In this document: positions 53,752 to 62,646 of the stretch, one piece after another
Layout of the letters: each line of letters opens with the position of its first letter
Numbering within the stretch: the stretch's first letter is position 1
Assembly (NCBI RefSeq): GCF_008974265.1
Contig: NZ_BKZW01000001.1
Span: 1,674,001 to 1,738,000 of the forward strand
Origin: Dictyobacter vulcani
GTDB taxonomy: Bacteria; Chloroflexota; Ktedonobacteria; Ktedonobacterales; Ktedonobacteraceae
Reading direction: 5' to 3'
DNA length: 64,000 nucleotides
Program-made: the position numbers and the translations under genes
Notes under the pieces: generated by a model
What the model was told of the DNA's origin: nothing
Databases searched by the model: none
What the model saw: the letters and a program-made list of their open reading frames with translations, nothing else

Positions 53752-53798
53752 TCTAACTTTGTTAGAAACACTATACCAGCGAAAGAGCAGAAAGTCAA
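53752..53798 (-). promoter_or_regulatory. tetR promoter with palindromic operator O1
   Basis: On the minus strand: TTGACT (53798-53793), 17-bp spacer, TGG-TATAGT (53775-53770), then the palindrome TCTAACTTTGTTAGA (53766-53752) over the expected transcription start. Binding here would block the promoter. Confidence 0.75.
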
Positions 53799-53996
53799 GC
53801 CCATTTTCCTGGCCGATTTCTCCACCTGGTTTCTTCTCCCAACGCGATCCGTCTTGCTCTCTCGTTTGTGAGTTCTCCCTTTTCTCCACCCTTAACCAAG
53901 GACACATTACCTTTCCATCAAAAACTGAGGGGTATTTTCCCCTCTCGACGGGTCATTTACAATAGCTGAGAGACACTACTATGAGAGGAAAAAAGG

Positions 53997-54731
53997 ATGC
54001 AAGATAATCTTCTATTATTCAGTAATTCGCACACACATGGCATGCGTATGTTTGAACATGCACGTGCTGCGCTCAGCGAGTTTCTCGCGGATCACCACAC
54101 GGTGTATTTCGCACCCTATGCTGGCTCGGATTATGATGGTTATACCAACACAATCAAGACTGCTCTTGAACCGTTTGGAGTAACAGTAATCGGTCTCCAT
54201 ACCGTTTCTAATCTTCAGCAGACATTACAGGACGCAGAGGTGTTATTTGTAGGTGGCGGCAATAGTTTTCGCCTGTTAAAAACGCTTGAACAATTGGAGA
54301 TGCTGGCTCCGGTCAGGGCCCGCGTCACCAGTGGAGAGTTGCGCTACATGGGTTCAAGTGCAGGCACCAATATGTCCTGTCCCACCATGCGTACGACCAA
54401 CGATATGCCGATCGTGCAGCCAGAATCATTCAACGCCTTCAATCTTATTCCTTTCCAGATCAATCCACACTATCAGGATCCTTTATCCAACTCTACGCAT
54501 ATGGGGGAGACGCGTGAGGATCGTATCAGAGAGTTTCTGGAAGAGAATGATGTGCCGGTGCTGGGATTGCGTGAGGGCTCCTGGCTGCGGAAGCGTGGTT
54601 CGCAGTTACACCTGGATGGACTGGCAGATGCCAGACTCTTTAGACGCGGGACTGAGCCTCAGGAATACAAACCAGGCACAGATCTTTCCTGGCTACTCAC
54701 AGAAAAAGCTACCTTCGATCAAAAAGCTTAG
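53997..54731 (+). CDS. pepE: Dipeptidase E (peptidase S51)
   Basis: A 244-residue cytosolic serine peptidase that cleaves Asp-X dipeptides. The nucleophile Ser is in YMGSSAGTNMSCPT (about residue 121), followed by the Asp in TTNDMPIV and the His in QINPHYQDP. VLFVGGGNSFRLLKTL is also typical. The ATG follows GAGAGGAAAAAAGG. It converges on the M1 aminopeptidase gene. Confidence 0.95.
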   Translation: MQDNLLLFSNSHTHGMRMFEHARAALSEFLADHHTVYFAPYAGSDYDGYTNTIKTALEPFGVTVIGLHTVSNLQQTLQDAEVLFVGGGNSFRLLKTLEQLEMLAPVRARVTSGELRYMGSSAGTNMSCPTMRTTNDMPIVQPESFNAFNLIPFQINPHYQDPLSNSTHMGETREDRIREFLEENDVPVLGLREGSWLRKRGSQLHLDGLADARLFRRGTEPQEYKPGTDLSWLLTEKATFDQKA

Positions 54732-54733
54732 TC

Positions 54734-54774
54734 AAAAAGGCATCAGTCTACCCGGGGCAGACTGATGCCTTTTT
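54734..54774. terminator. Bidirectional terminator between pepE and the M1 aminopeptidase
   Basis: A perfect 16-bp stem (54734-54749 with 54759-54774), with A5 and T5 at the outer ends, 2 bp after the pepE stop. Confidence 0.92.
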
Positions 54775-54800
54775 CAGATCTCATGTCAGAGAACAGAACC

Positions 54801-57482
54801 TTATTTGATTCTGGCCTCAAGCGCGCCTAATTGATCGCGCAATTTGCGATTCTCCTCACGGATCTCATCCAGATCGTTGCGTAGCTGTTTAAGCTGCGTT
54901 CCGTCTTTGTCTTCCGTGCTGAGTGTCTGAGCAGACAAGCGGAAGCGGCGTTGTATACCTGAATCCAGTTCGGTTTCAGCGCGCTTCTGCAGGATCGATA
55001 TGGCACGTTTGTCACCAAACTCTGTCAGTCCCATGGCAGCAGTAGATCGGCAAGGTCCCCAGGTATCATGCTCAACGGTATTGATCAGGGCAGTAACGGC
55101 ATGCTGACGGGCCGCCTGGCTGTACTCACCATGTTGTTGCCCGACAACCAGCAAGCCAGTCAGCGCGGAACGGCGCAGGGTAGGATGGCTCTCTGGATTG
55201 CGCGCATACTCTGCCATCAGATCAACCACGCGATCTTCACCGCTGAAAGCCAATCCTCGGAAGATTCCACGCTGAACAATATTGATCCAACTGGGGCGAT
55301 CTAACTGCTTGATTAAGAAATCAACACTGCCTTCCGTACGTGTGCGCCCCAACGCTTCAGCGGCATTAAATTCAACCAGATAGCTGATATCCCCACGACT
55401 GAGCAGGTCGCGCAAGGCCTCTGCGGACCGCTGTGCCAGCTCGCTCTGTACTGGAGTCTGATAGCGACCCAGCGCCAGGGCGATGGCCGCACGGGCTTTA
55501 GAGGATTTCGTGGGATCCAGTTCTGCCAGCGCCTTGATCAAGGCTGTCTGAGCCTTCTCATTGCCCAGAGTTGCCAATGCTTTGGCGGCGGTCACCTGTA
55601 CACCCCAGAAAGGATCTTTGTTCAGTGCGGTCACTAATGCATCCAGGCTACTCTCGTCCTGCTGTTTGCTCAGTTCCTGGGCAGCCTCAACCCGACCCAG
55701 GACATCTGGATCGTGAGCTAACTGGTACTGCAACATGCGACTGGAACGCTCAAATTTCAACGTTTTGAGCAGCCAGCCATCTGGATCAATGCGTACCATC
55801 ACTGGCTCACGCTCCAATGGCAGATAAAAGCTCTGCTCCGCCTGTCCATCTTCACCGAGCTGTACCTGCATCGTAACCGTACGCGTCTGTTTGACCTGCT
55901 CTTTCGCGGCTTCTTTATCTGAGGCGGGCAAGGTAAAGGCGATGTCCAGCGGTGTGTAGAAGCAAGCAGTTAAATTATCCACCTTCTGGGTCTGCTTGAT
56001 TTTCACTCTAGCCAGCTTGCGCTCAGCATCCCAGCTATAGTTCACCTCTAAATCTGGATGTCCACCACCATGAACCCATTGCTGGAAGAAGCGCTCCAGA
56101 CTACGGCCGGTCACTTCTTCGAGGGTGCGCAGGAGATCAGCGGTCACGACGGCTTTGCCGCGATACGTTTCCACATAGGCTTTCATACCACGGCGGAAAC
56201 TCTGCTCCCCCAGCTGGTGGCGCAGCATATGCAGTACCCAGGCACCTTTGTTATACAGGTGGCGGTCAAACAGCTCAAAACCACGATCATGATAGACATA
56301 ATAGACGATCGGACGTCGATAATGGCTGTCCTCATCCAGGTAGCCCAGCTTCTCCTGCAACATCGAGTATTTAAACTCATCATTGCCGAGATCATGCTGT
56401 TCCCACATCTGTTCAAAGTAGGTGGCAAAGCCTTCCTTCAGCCAGCCATTCGCCAGATCCCGACAGGTGAGCAGATCGCCAAACCATTGGTGAGCCAGTT
56501 CATGGGCCACCACGGGCACCACATCCATATCCAATGCAGCACGCTTATCCGGTAATAATGAAAAGCTGTGTGTGGTGGTTGTGGTATGCTCCATCGCACC
56601 GGTGTAGATCTCGACGACGGTCTGGGCATATTTATCATAGGGATAATCTACACCGATGAACTCTGAGAAGAAGCGCATCATCTGTGGTGTTTTGCCCATG
56701 AGCAATTGCGCATCTTCCGCACGGTCCTTGCGCACATAGTAGTTGACTGGCTTGCCGTTGTAAGAGTCTTCGATCACCGCAAAGTCGCCGACTACCAGCG
56801 AGATAAGATAAGCGGCGTGAGGAACATCGTGCCGCCAGTGGTGGGTTCTGGTTGCGCCATTATCTTTGACGTCGAGCAAGTTGCCATTGGAAATAGTCAT
56901 AAATTGGGCTGGCACGGTGACGATGATCTCAGTAGTCGCCTGATCATTCAGATCATCATGGCAGGGTAGCCAGTGACTGTTATAACGTGTCTCTCCAAAG
57001 GTCCAGGCATGCACTGGCCGGGTTGGATCTTCGGGGACGGGTTTCATAAAATGCAGGCCAATCCGTGGTTTCGCATGATAGGTTACTGCTACTGTGAACT
57101 GCTCGCCATGCTTGTATGGCCGATCCAGAATCACCAGGAGCTTGCGGCTGGTTGTGGAATACTCGAGCCGCGTGCCATCCTCAAGTGCGACTTTCTCGAT
57201 CTGCAATTCTTCAGCATCCAGAGAAATGGTTCGCACCTCTTCATACAGAGCTGCAAAGGTTGTATATGCGGTGCCACTGATGGTCTCCTGGTCAAAGTCC
57301 AGCGTGATATCCAATTTCACATGCTGCACATCTGCAGGTCGATCAGGGGCGAACTGCAATTGATCACCAGGCAACTCAAAAGAGCGCGACTTCGGTGATG
57401 GGAGTGATTGTTGCTCATTAAAGAACATAAGGCCGTAGCCATTACCCAGTTCAAGGGCTTCCCCACGATGACAGGTAAACAA
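54801..57482 (-). CDS. M1-family aminopeptidase with HEAT-like C-terminal region
   Basis: An 893-residue zinc aminopeptidase. Zinc motif HELAHQWFGDLLTCRD...NGWLKEGFATYFE gives the two His, the catalytic Glu and the third ligand Glu. The substrate-binding motif reads TGAMEHTTTT, with His in place of the usual Asn of GAMEN. Beyond the catalytic domain, residues about 590-850 form HEAT-like helical repeats (AAQELSKQQ, VTAAKALATLG, ARAAIALALGRY, FNAAEALGRT), and the end is a coiled coil (LKQLRNDLDEIREENRKLRD). The TTG start at 57482 has AGGAG seven bases before; ATG 57428 is also possible. It is cytosolic and probably trims peptides. Confidence 0.92.
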   Translation of the reverse strand: MFTCHRGEALELGNGYGLMFFNEQQSLPSPKSRSFELPGDQLQFAPDRPADVQHVKLDITLDFDQETISGTAYTTFAALYEEVRTISLDAEELQIEKVALEDGTRLEYSTTSRKLLVILDRPYKHGEQFTVAVTYHAKPRIGLHFMKPVPEDPTRPVHAWTFGETRYNSHWLPCHDDLNDQATTEIIVTVPAQFMTISNGNLLDVKDNGATRTHHWRHDVPHAAYLISLVVGDFAVIEDSYNGKPVNYYVRKDRAEDAQLLMGKTPQMMRFFSEFIGVDYPYDKYAQTVVEIYTGAMEHTTTTTHSFSLLPDKRAALDMDVVPVVAHELAHQWFGDLLTCRDLANGWLKEGFATYFEQMWEQHDLGNDEFKYSMLQEKLGYLDEDSHYRRPIVYYVYHDRGFELFDRHLYNKGAWVLHMLRHQLGEQSFRRGMKAYVETYRGKAVVTADLLRTLEEVTGRSLERFFQQWVHGGGHPDLEVNYSWDAERKLARVKIKQTQKVDNLTACFYTPLDIAFTLPASDKEAAKEQVKQTRTVTMQVQLGEDGQAEQSFYLPLEREPVMVRIDPDGWLLKTLKFERSSRMLQYQLAHDPDVLGRVEAAQELSKQQDESSLDALVTALNKDPFWGVQVTAAKALATLGNEKAQTALIKALAELDPTKSSKARAAIALALGRYQTPVQSELAQRSAEALRDLLSRGDISYLVEFNAAEALGRTRTEGSVDFLIKQLDRPSWINIVQRGIFRGLAFSGEDRVVDLMAEYARNPESHPTLRRSALTGLLVVGQQHGEYSQAARQHAVTALINTVEHDTWGPCRSTAAMGLTEFGDKRAISILQKRAETELDSGIQRRFRLSAQTLSTEDKDGTQLKQLRNDLDEIREENRKLRDQLGALEARIK

Positions 57483-57800
57483 AATGTTACTCCTACTCTA
57501 GTATGAATGTGTCGAACACTGCTATGTATCGATCACAGAGAACATTACCTCTACATCATATTATGATTAGTACTTTTAATCAAACTGAGGCGAAAGCACA
57601 GATCATAGAAAGTGGCTGATGCGCAGAATTTAGTGCTTATATGACTGCTCGCAGATACAATCTGGTGAAAAAAGACGCTACCCCAGAGCATGACTCAAGC
57701 GTATATGTGTAAAGAAGGAAAAAGAATCCGTCAGGTGGATCTGGCTTTGTTTCCAGCCACTTGCGACAGTGCCATAAAAAAAACTTTGCGAGGCTGATTA
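57483..57800. other. Divergent intergenic region, no gene seen
   Basis: A 318-bp gap between the divergent M1 aminopeptidase and UbiB-type genes. No repeat, clear promoter or RNA is supported. Confidence 0.4.
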
Positions 57801-59492
57801 ATGCAGAAAAAAATACCGCGTGTGAATAGATTTTCGCAGTTCATTCGCTCTTTCAGAGTGGTAAGATTACTGCTCTGGACCCTCTGGGTTATTTATCGCG
57901 AACGGCAGCGTGTGGTAAAAGCACGCGAACGCGGAAATTATGAGATCCAGCCCAATACTGATGTTTTAATTGAGGTGCTGGTGGCTTTCCGTCAGACGGC
58001 CATTAAACTGGGCGTGTTGATGATTAAGCTGGGACAGTTTATGAGTACCCGCGCCGACCTGCTACCAGAACGTGCACTGGCCGTCCTTACTTCACTACAG
58101 GATGAGGTACCCCCGGAATCTTTTGATCACGTGGTGAACGCGATTGAGTCAGAATATAAGAAGCCAGTGGGTGAGTTGTTCAGTCATATAGAGACCGATT
58201 GCGCGGCGGCCGCTTCTCTGGGTCAGGTACATAAAGCCGTTCTGGCCAAAACCGGTGAAACAGTGGCGGTGAAAATTCAGCGTCCCAATATTGATCAATT
58301 AGTGGCGATGGACTTAAATAGTCTGCGCTTTGTGATCTGGGTGATTACAAAATTTGTCGATACCCGTTTCATCGATCTCAGGGGCTTCTACCGCGAGTTC
58401 CGGCGCACAGTCTATGAGGAGATTGATTTTGTCACCGAGGCGACCAATGCCAGACGCTTTAAAGAGATGTTTAAAGATGATCCTACCATCTATATTCCTA
58501 CTATCTATGAAGAATATATTACGCGCCGTGTGCTGGTCATTGAGTGGATCGATGGAGTCAAGTTAAATGATTACGCAGCCCTGGATGCGGCAAAAATTGA
58601 TCGTTTACAGGTCGCGAACCGAACCGTCAATGCTTATTTCTATCAATTCTTTGAAGCAGGTTTCTTTCATGCCGATCCACATCCTGGTAATATCTTTGTG
58701 AAGGCCGGATCCTCACCAGAGGCACCAGTGATTGCCTTTCTAGATTTTGGCATGGTGGGCTCAATCACCAAAGGTATGAAGCGTTCTATACGCGATATCT
58801 TTCTAGGTTTTATTATGCGGGACGCCCATATGATCGTTCAGGCTCTGAGTCGTCTGGGTTTTATCGGCGAGGGAGCCAATCCAGTAGCAATTGAGAAGGC
58901 GATTACGCTCTTCATGGAACAATATCATGGGGCAACTCTGGCACAAATGCGCGATTTAGATATGGGCGAAATTGCGCAGGATATGGTTAATCTCCTCTAT
59001 GACCAACCTTTCCATATTCCCGCTCAGTTCGCTTTTACTGGTCGCGCAGTCAGTACATTGGTGGGTGTCTCAACCGGCCTGGCTCCTGACTTTAATTTTC
59101 TTGAGATCGCGACCCCCTATGCACGCTCCTTCCTGGGGCTGGACGCCAACTCGGCACGCGAGACGATGCAAGAAGTATTAACTCAATTATTAGAGAACGG
59201 CAAGGTCCTGATGAACCTGCCACGTTCAGTGGAAAACCTGATTACGCGCCTTGATTCGGGACAGGTAGAGGTCAAACTGGCCAATCTGCCTCAAACCAAA
59301 ACCAGGCGCGGACGCAATGGGAGTATCAGTGTGCAGATAGCTGGTAGCGGCAGCCGCATATCGCTGCTCTTCATGTTTCTGGCATCTATGGGTGGCGGCA
59401 TCTATCTCACCAATATACACATGGAAGCTCCCGGTTGGTTCTGCCTGGGCCTGGCCGCACTAACAGCCCTGGGCACGCTTTTCAGACGCTAA
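57801..59492 (+). CDS. UbiB/ABC1-family atypical kinase
   Basis: A 563-residue protein. The family KxGQ motif is IKLGQFMSTRADLLP, the Ala-rich loop AAAASLGQVHKA replaces the glycine loop, the ATP Lys is in VAVKIQRP, the catalytic segment is FFHADPHPGNIF and the metal Asp is in FLDFGMVG. Two hydrophobic helices end the protein (SLLFMFLASMGGGIYL and FCLGLAALTALG), so it is membrane bound. UbiB relatives support isoprenoid-quinone metabolism by an ATPase rather than a protein-kinase activity. Confidence 0.92.
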   Translation: MQKKIPRVNRFSQFIRSFRVVRLLLWTLWVIYRERQRVVKARERGNYEIQPNTDVLIEVLVAFRQTAIKLGVLMIKLGQFMSTRADLLPERALAVLTSLQDEVPPESFDHVVNAIESEYKKPVGELFSHIETDCAAAASLGQVHKAVLAKTGETVAVKIQRPNIDQLVAMDLNSLRFVIWVITKFVDTRFIDLRGFYREFRRTVYEEIDFVTEATNARRFKEMFKDDPTIYIPTIYEEYITRRVLVIEWIDGVKLNDYAALDAAKIDRLQVANRTVNAYFYQFFEAGFFHADPHPGNIFVKAGSSPEAPVIAFLDFGMVGSITKGMKRSIRDIFLGFIMRDAHMIVQALSRLGFIGEGANPVAIEKAITLFMEQYHGATLAQMRDLDMGEIAQDMVNLLYDQPFHIPAQFAFTGRAVSTLVGVSTGLAPDFNFLEIATPYARSFLGLDANSARETMQEVLTQLLENGKVLMNLPRSVENLITRLDSGQVEVKLANLPQTKTRRGRNGSISVQIAGSGSRISLLFMFLASMGGGIYLTNIHMEAPGWFCLGLAALTALGTLFRR

Positions 59493-59566
59493 ACGCTTAC
59501 TAAGTAATATCATCTATACATACACAGCAAAAGTCCAAAAGGGACAAAAAATCGGCGGTACAACAT

Positions 59567-59621
59567 AAGAAGCCAGTTCTTCACCTGAGGCATTACTCTT
59601 CAGGTGAAGAACTGGCTTCTT
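59567..59621. terminator. Bidirectional terminator between the UbiB-type and MBL genes
   Basis: A perfect 22-bp stem (59567-59588 with 59600-59621) with an 11-nt loop, between convergent stop codons. Confidence 0.88.
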
Positions 59622-59663
59622 TCCATCTGTATACAGAGTGATGGGCTGTGAGTCACCTGTGGT

Positions 59664-60464
59664 TCAGGATAAGAAACGCCAGCCTTCGCTATCTATATGT
59701 TGTACGCGGCCCTCTCGCTCTAATTTGAGCAGATGGGCAGTAACGGATTGGGCGGCGATTGGATGGAGTTGTGGATCAACGTCCCGATAGATCTGGTCCA
59801 CAATAGCAGTCAGGCTGATACCAGCAGGATATTGCTGTAGCGTATTGAGGATCTGTTGTTCGCGTTCCAGACGGTGCTCAATATACATGCTTAGCCGCTT
59901 CTGTGGATTAGGAATGCGCGGGCCATGCGCAGGAACAATCGCTGCTAGATCCAGCTTTTGGAGCCGCTGCAGGGATTGGAGATAGTCCAGCATATCTCCT
60001 TCGGGTGGCGCAATGACAACGGTACCAGTACCCGCTAAGAGATCGCCCCCAAACAGGATACGTTCCTTCTCCAGTAAAAAGCAGAGATGGTCGAAACGAT
60101 GGCCCGGGGTGTGGATTGCGCGCAAGGTATCATCACCGGCCGGGATGATCACCCCATCCTGTAACTCTTCATCAGCACAGGACACTCCATCACGACTGAA
60201 TGCATAAATATAAATGTGTAGCATCCGGCGTAGTTCCTCAGCGCCATCCAGATGATCTGGATGACCATGGGTGATCAGGATACGCCGAATGCCCCCACGC
60301 TCCTCGCCAGCGCTGATAATCGCCTCTAGATGCTGCTTATCAGCGGATCCTGGATCGATCACTGTGGCACCTTCGATCCCACCACCCAGTACGATGGTAT
60401 TAGTGCCTGCTCCAGTCATGATTGATGCATTGGGGGCTAGAATAGTTGTAAATGGCTCACTCAT
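59664..60464 (-). CDS. Metallo-beta-lactamase-fold hydrolase (LACTB2-like)
   Basis: A 266-residue hydrolase. The zinc motif is LITHGHPDHLDG, with HTPGHRFDHLCF, FGGDLLAGTG (bridging Asp) and VPAHGPRIPNP (last His). The C-terminal 70 residues form a winged helix (TAIVDQIYRDVDPQLHPIAAQSVTAHLLKLEREGRV), as in LACTB2 and related nucleases or hydrolases. It shares its layout with the gene at 21899. The Nudix gene lies 39 bp upstream on the same strand, so they are likely co-transcribed. Confidence 0.9.
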   Translation of the reverse strand: MSEPFTTILAPNASIMTGAGTNTIVLGGGIEGATVIDPGSADKQHLEAIISAGEERGGIRRILITHGHPDHLDGAEELRRMLHIYIYAFSRDGVSCADEELQDGVIIPAGDDTLRAIHTPGHRFDHLCFLLEKERILFGGDLLAGTGTVVIAPPEGDMLDYLQSLQRLQKLDLAAIVPAHGPRIPNPQKRLSMYIEHRLEREQQILNTLQQYPAGISLTAIVDQIYRDVDPQLHPIAAQSVTAHLLKLEREGRVQHIDSEGWRFLS

Positions 60465-60503
60465 AAATTTCTATTCTCCTGTGCCAGTCAGCAAGCTTTC
60501 AGG

Positions 60504-61283
60504 CTAAGATTGAGCCTTCTCTCCCGGTAAAACAATCTGGCTCTCACCGCCTTCTTTCACGATCACGGGCCGATGGGTCTGCACATACTGCTGCCCGGCT
60601 GTAGCGAGAGCCTCGGCCACAGAGGTAAAGGCGGCAAGTTCACGCAATTGATAGATGGTGGGAAAAGCCAGGTCAAAAGAACCAGCCTCATGCCGTTCTA
60701 AAGCCTGTCCAGCCCCGATCCAGATGCCATCACTGGTCTCGATTTGATCATAGGCCGCCTCCTGTTTGGCTGGACCTGGAGCCAGAAAGAAATGGGTATC
60801 ATAGCGTTTAGGTGATACTTCAGGCGTAATCCAATGTGAAAAATAATACAATTGATCGGTTGCCAGAACCAGTCGCTCCTCGCGCAATAATTGCTCCATT
60901 GATCCCTGCTGCTTATGGAAGGTCTGACGATGCGACTTAAAACGGGAAAGTGCGCTTTCCTCGATAGCTAGCATACGCTGCTCATTGGTATAGGCAAGCA
61001 AGATATTCGCTTCTTCAAACAACTCGCGCAGTGCCGCCACCCGCAGGCCAGTCCCCAGCCTGGTTCGTCCCTCTGGATCAGCCCCAGAGTTAGCTACCGG
61101 CCAACAAAGTTCTGTCTGGACCTCAATATGGTGATCTTCTTCCGCAACCGCGCCACCTGGAAAGACATAAACGTCTGGCATAAAGGCACTTTTTGACGAA
61201 CGCCTGACCATAAATATTTCTAAGCCTGATTGGGTATCACGAAGCAGCATCACTGCTGCTGACGGTCTAGGTTGTACGGGCAT
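60504..61283 (-). CDS. Nudix hydrolase (NUDT19-like)
   Basis: A 259-residue protein. The Nudix box is split by an insertion: VFPGGAVAEEDHH comes before it and the catalytic helix is LRVAALRELFEEANILL. This spaced box is found in the NUDT19/NUDT7-type CoA diphosphatases. The start is RPSAAVMLLRDTQSGLEIFMVRRS. CoA or acyl-CoA is a possible substrate but cannot be shown. Confidence 0.87.
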   Translation of the reverse strand: MPVQPRPSAAVMLLRDTQSGLEIFMVRRSSKSAFMPDVYVFPGGAVAEEDHHIEVQTELCWPVANSGADPEGRTRLGTGLRVAALRELFEEANILLAYTNEQRMLAIEESALSRFKSHRQTFHKQQGSMEQLLREERLVLATDQLYYFSHWITPEVSPKRYDTHFFLAPGPAKQEAAYDQIETSDGIWIGAGQALERHEAGSFDLAFPTIYQLRELAAFTSVAEALATAGQQYVQTHRPVIVKEGGESQIVLPGEKAQS

Positions 61284-61663
61284 CCCTGATTCTCCAATTC
61301 TTCATCCGCTATGCTAAAAAACCAGACGTATCCAGCAGAGGACATCCAGCGTCCTTTCAGTGTGAGCAAGCGGTTAAACTCAGCAAGATCTATAAAAACC
61401 GACCATGCTTATGTATAGTACCATAGAGGCGTTAATCGGATGCTAAAAGCGGGTTTCATCGGATGCGTTTCAACCGTGTGAGTTGCACTGGCCATAATTG
61501 AACCACGTTCATACTGAACTTTCAAGAGCATGCAAGCCTGCGGTGTATGCCGGGGAAATAATAGTCCCTGATTGTAGACGTGAATTGAACTATTTCTGGT
61601 ATAATTTATAGCAGAAGCTATCAGGCGAACTCACGATCGCCTTCAACATATAGAAAATGGTGC
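61284..61663. other. Divergent intergenic region with REP-like copy and aroE promoter
   Basis: At 61463-61484 is a partial copy of the repeat at 14932 (19 of 22 bases equal). An extended -10 element TGGTATAAT is at 61597-61605, about 60 bp before aroE. No gene is supported. Confidence 0.5.
61597..61605 (+). promoter_or_regulatory. Extended -10 promoter of aroE
   Basis: TGGTATAAT has both the TGn extension and a perfect TATAAT. A -35 hexamer at the right distance is not clear. Confidence 0.55.
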
Positions 61664-62551
61664 ATGATGTCTATGAATAAGCAGACGTTAGTGCAAACAG
61701 TCCAACAATACCATGTGGGCTTGATTGGTGATCCTGTGGCGCATTCTTTCTCGCCACGCTTTCAGCAGCCCGCTTTTGATGCATTGGGAATTCCAGCACA
61801 CTACGAGCTCTGGCATACACCCGCCAAACAGCTCGTTGAACGCATACGCTCTCTCTGTGAGCCACAATGCCTGGGAGCCAATGTGACCATACCGCACAAA
61901 GAAGCTGTAATGCCTTTGATCGACAAGCTTGATCCTCTGGCAGAACGCATTGGTGCGATCAATACCATCGTTCATCGCGATGACTATCTGTATGGCTATA
62001 ATACAGATGCGCTGGGACTCCTTTATGCACTGCACGAACATGGTCTGGGCGTGATGCATCAGCAAAAAGTTTCGTTAAAAGGCCATACCGCCATCCTGTT
62101 AGGAGCCGGTGGGGCGGCTCGTGCAGCAGCGTTCGCATTGGTCGAGGCAGGAATTGAACAACTTATTATCCTTAATCGCCATATGGAGCGTGCCCAGATG
62201 CTGGCGGCTGATCTGCTTCAATACTATGATCGGCCAATCTTTACCTTAAATGATCCTTCCTTCCTGATACCACGTAGCTCGTCGATCATTATTAATGCAA
62301 CGTCTGTAGGGCTACACGAAGATATCAGTCCATTACCCCCCGAGATCCTCTCGCACTTTGATCCGGATACCTTTATCTATGATATGATCTATAATCCTTC
62401 ACAGACCTTTTTACTCTGTCAGGCACGCCTGATGGGCTTTGAGACCGCCAATGGACTCTCGATGCTCCTCCACCAGGGAGCCCTGGCCTTTACACTCTGG
62501 ACCAATCAACCAGCTCCGCTTGAGGTGATGCGCCAATCATTAATCATTTAA
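61664..62551 (+). CDS. aroE: Shikimate dehydrogenase
   Basis: A 295-residue NADP-dependent enzyme that reduces 3-dehydroshikimate to shikimate in the aromatic amino acid pathway. GDPVAHSFSPRFQQPAF is the substrate loop, NVTIPHKEAVMPLID carries the catalytic Lys, GYNTDALGLL the partner Asp, GAGGAARAAAFAL the cofactor loop, and NRHMERAQ suggests NADP preference. The ending FETANGLSMLLHQGALAF is typical. No other aro genes are in the window. Three in-frame ATGs lie within five codons; the first is used. Confidence 0.95.
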   Translation: MMSMNKQTLVQTVQQYHVGLIGDPVAHSFSPRFQQPAFDALGIPAHYELWHTPAKQLVERIRSLCEPQCLGANVTIPHKEAVMPLIDKLDPLAERIGAINTIVHRDDYLYGYNTDALGLLYALHEHGLGVMHQQKVSLKGHTAILLGAGGAARAAAFALVEAGIEQLIILNRHMERAQMLAADLLQYYDRPIFTLNDPSFLIPRSSSIIINATSVGLHEDISPLPPEILSHFDPDTFIYDMIYNPSQTFLLCQARLMGFETANGLSMLLHQGALAFTLWTNQPAPLEVMRQSLII

Positions 62552-62646
62552 CGCTCTGGTTCACGTGCGAGTATCCTCGTGGAGGGTAATCTTCTCTTTT
62601 TCTGTGAACACTGTCACATTTGTTTATGTTCACTTTGACCTATGCC

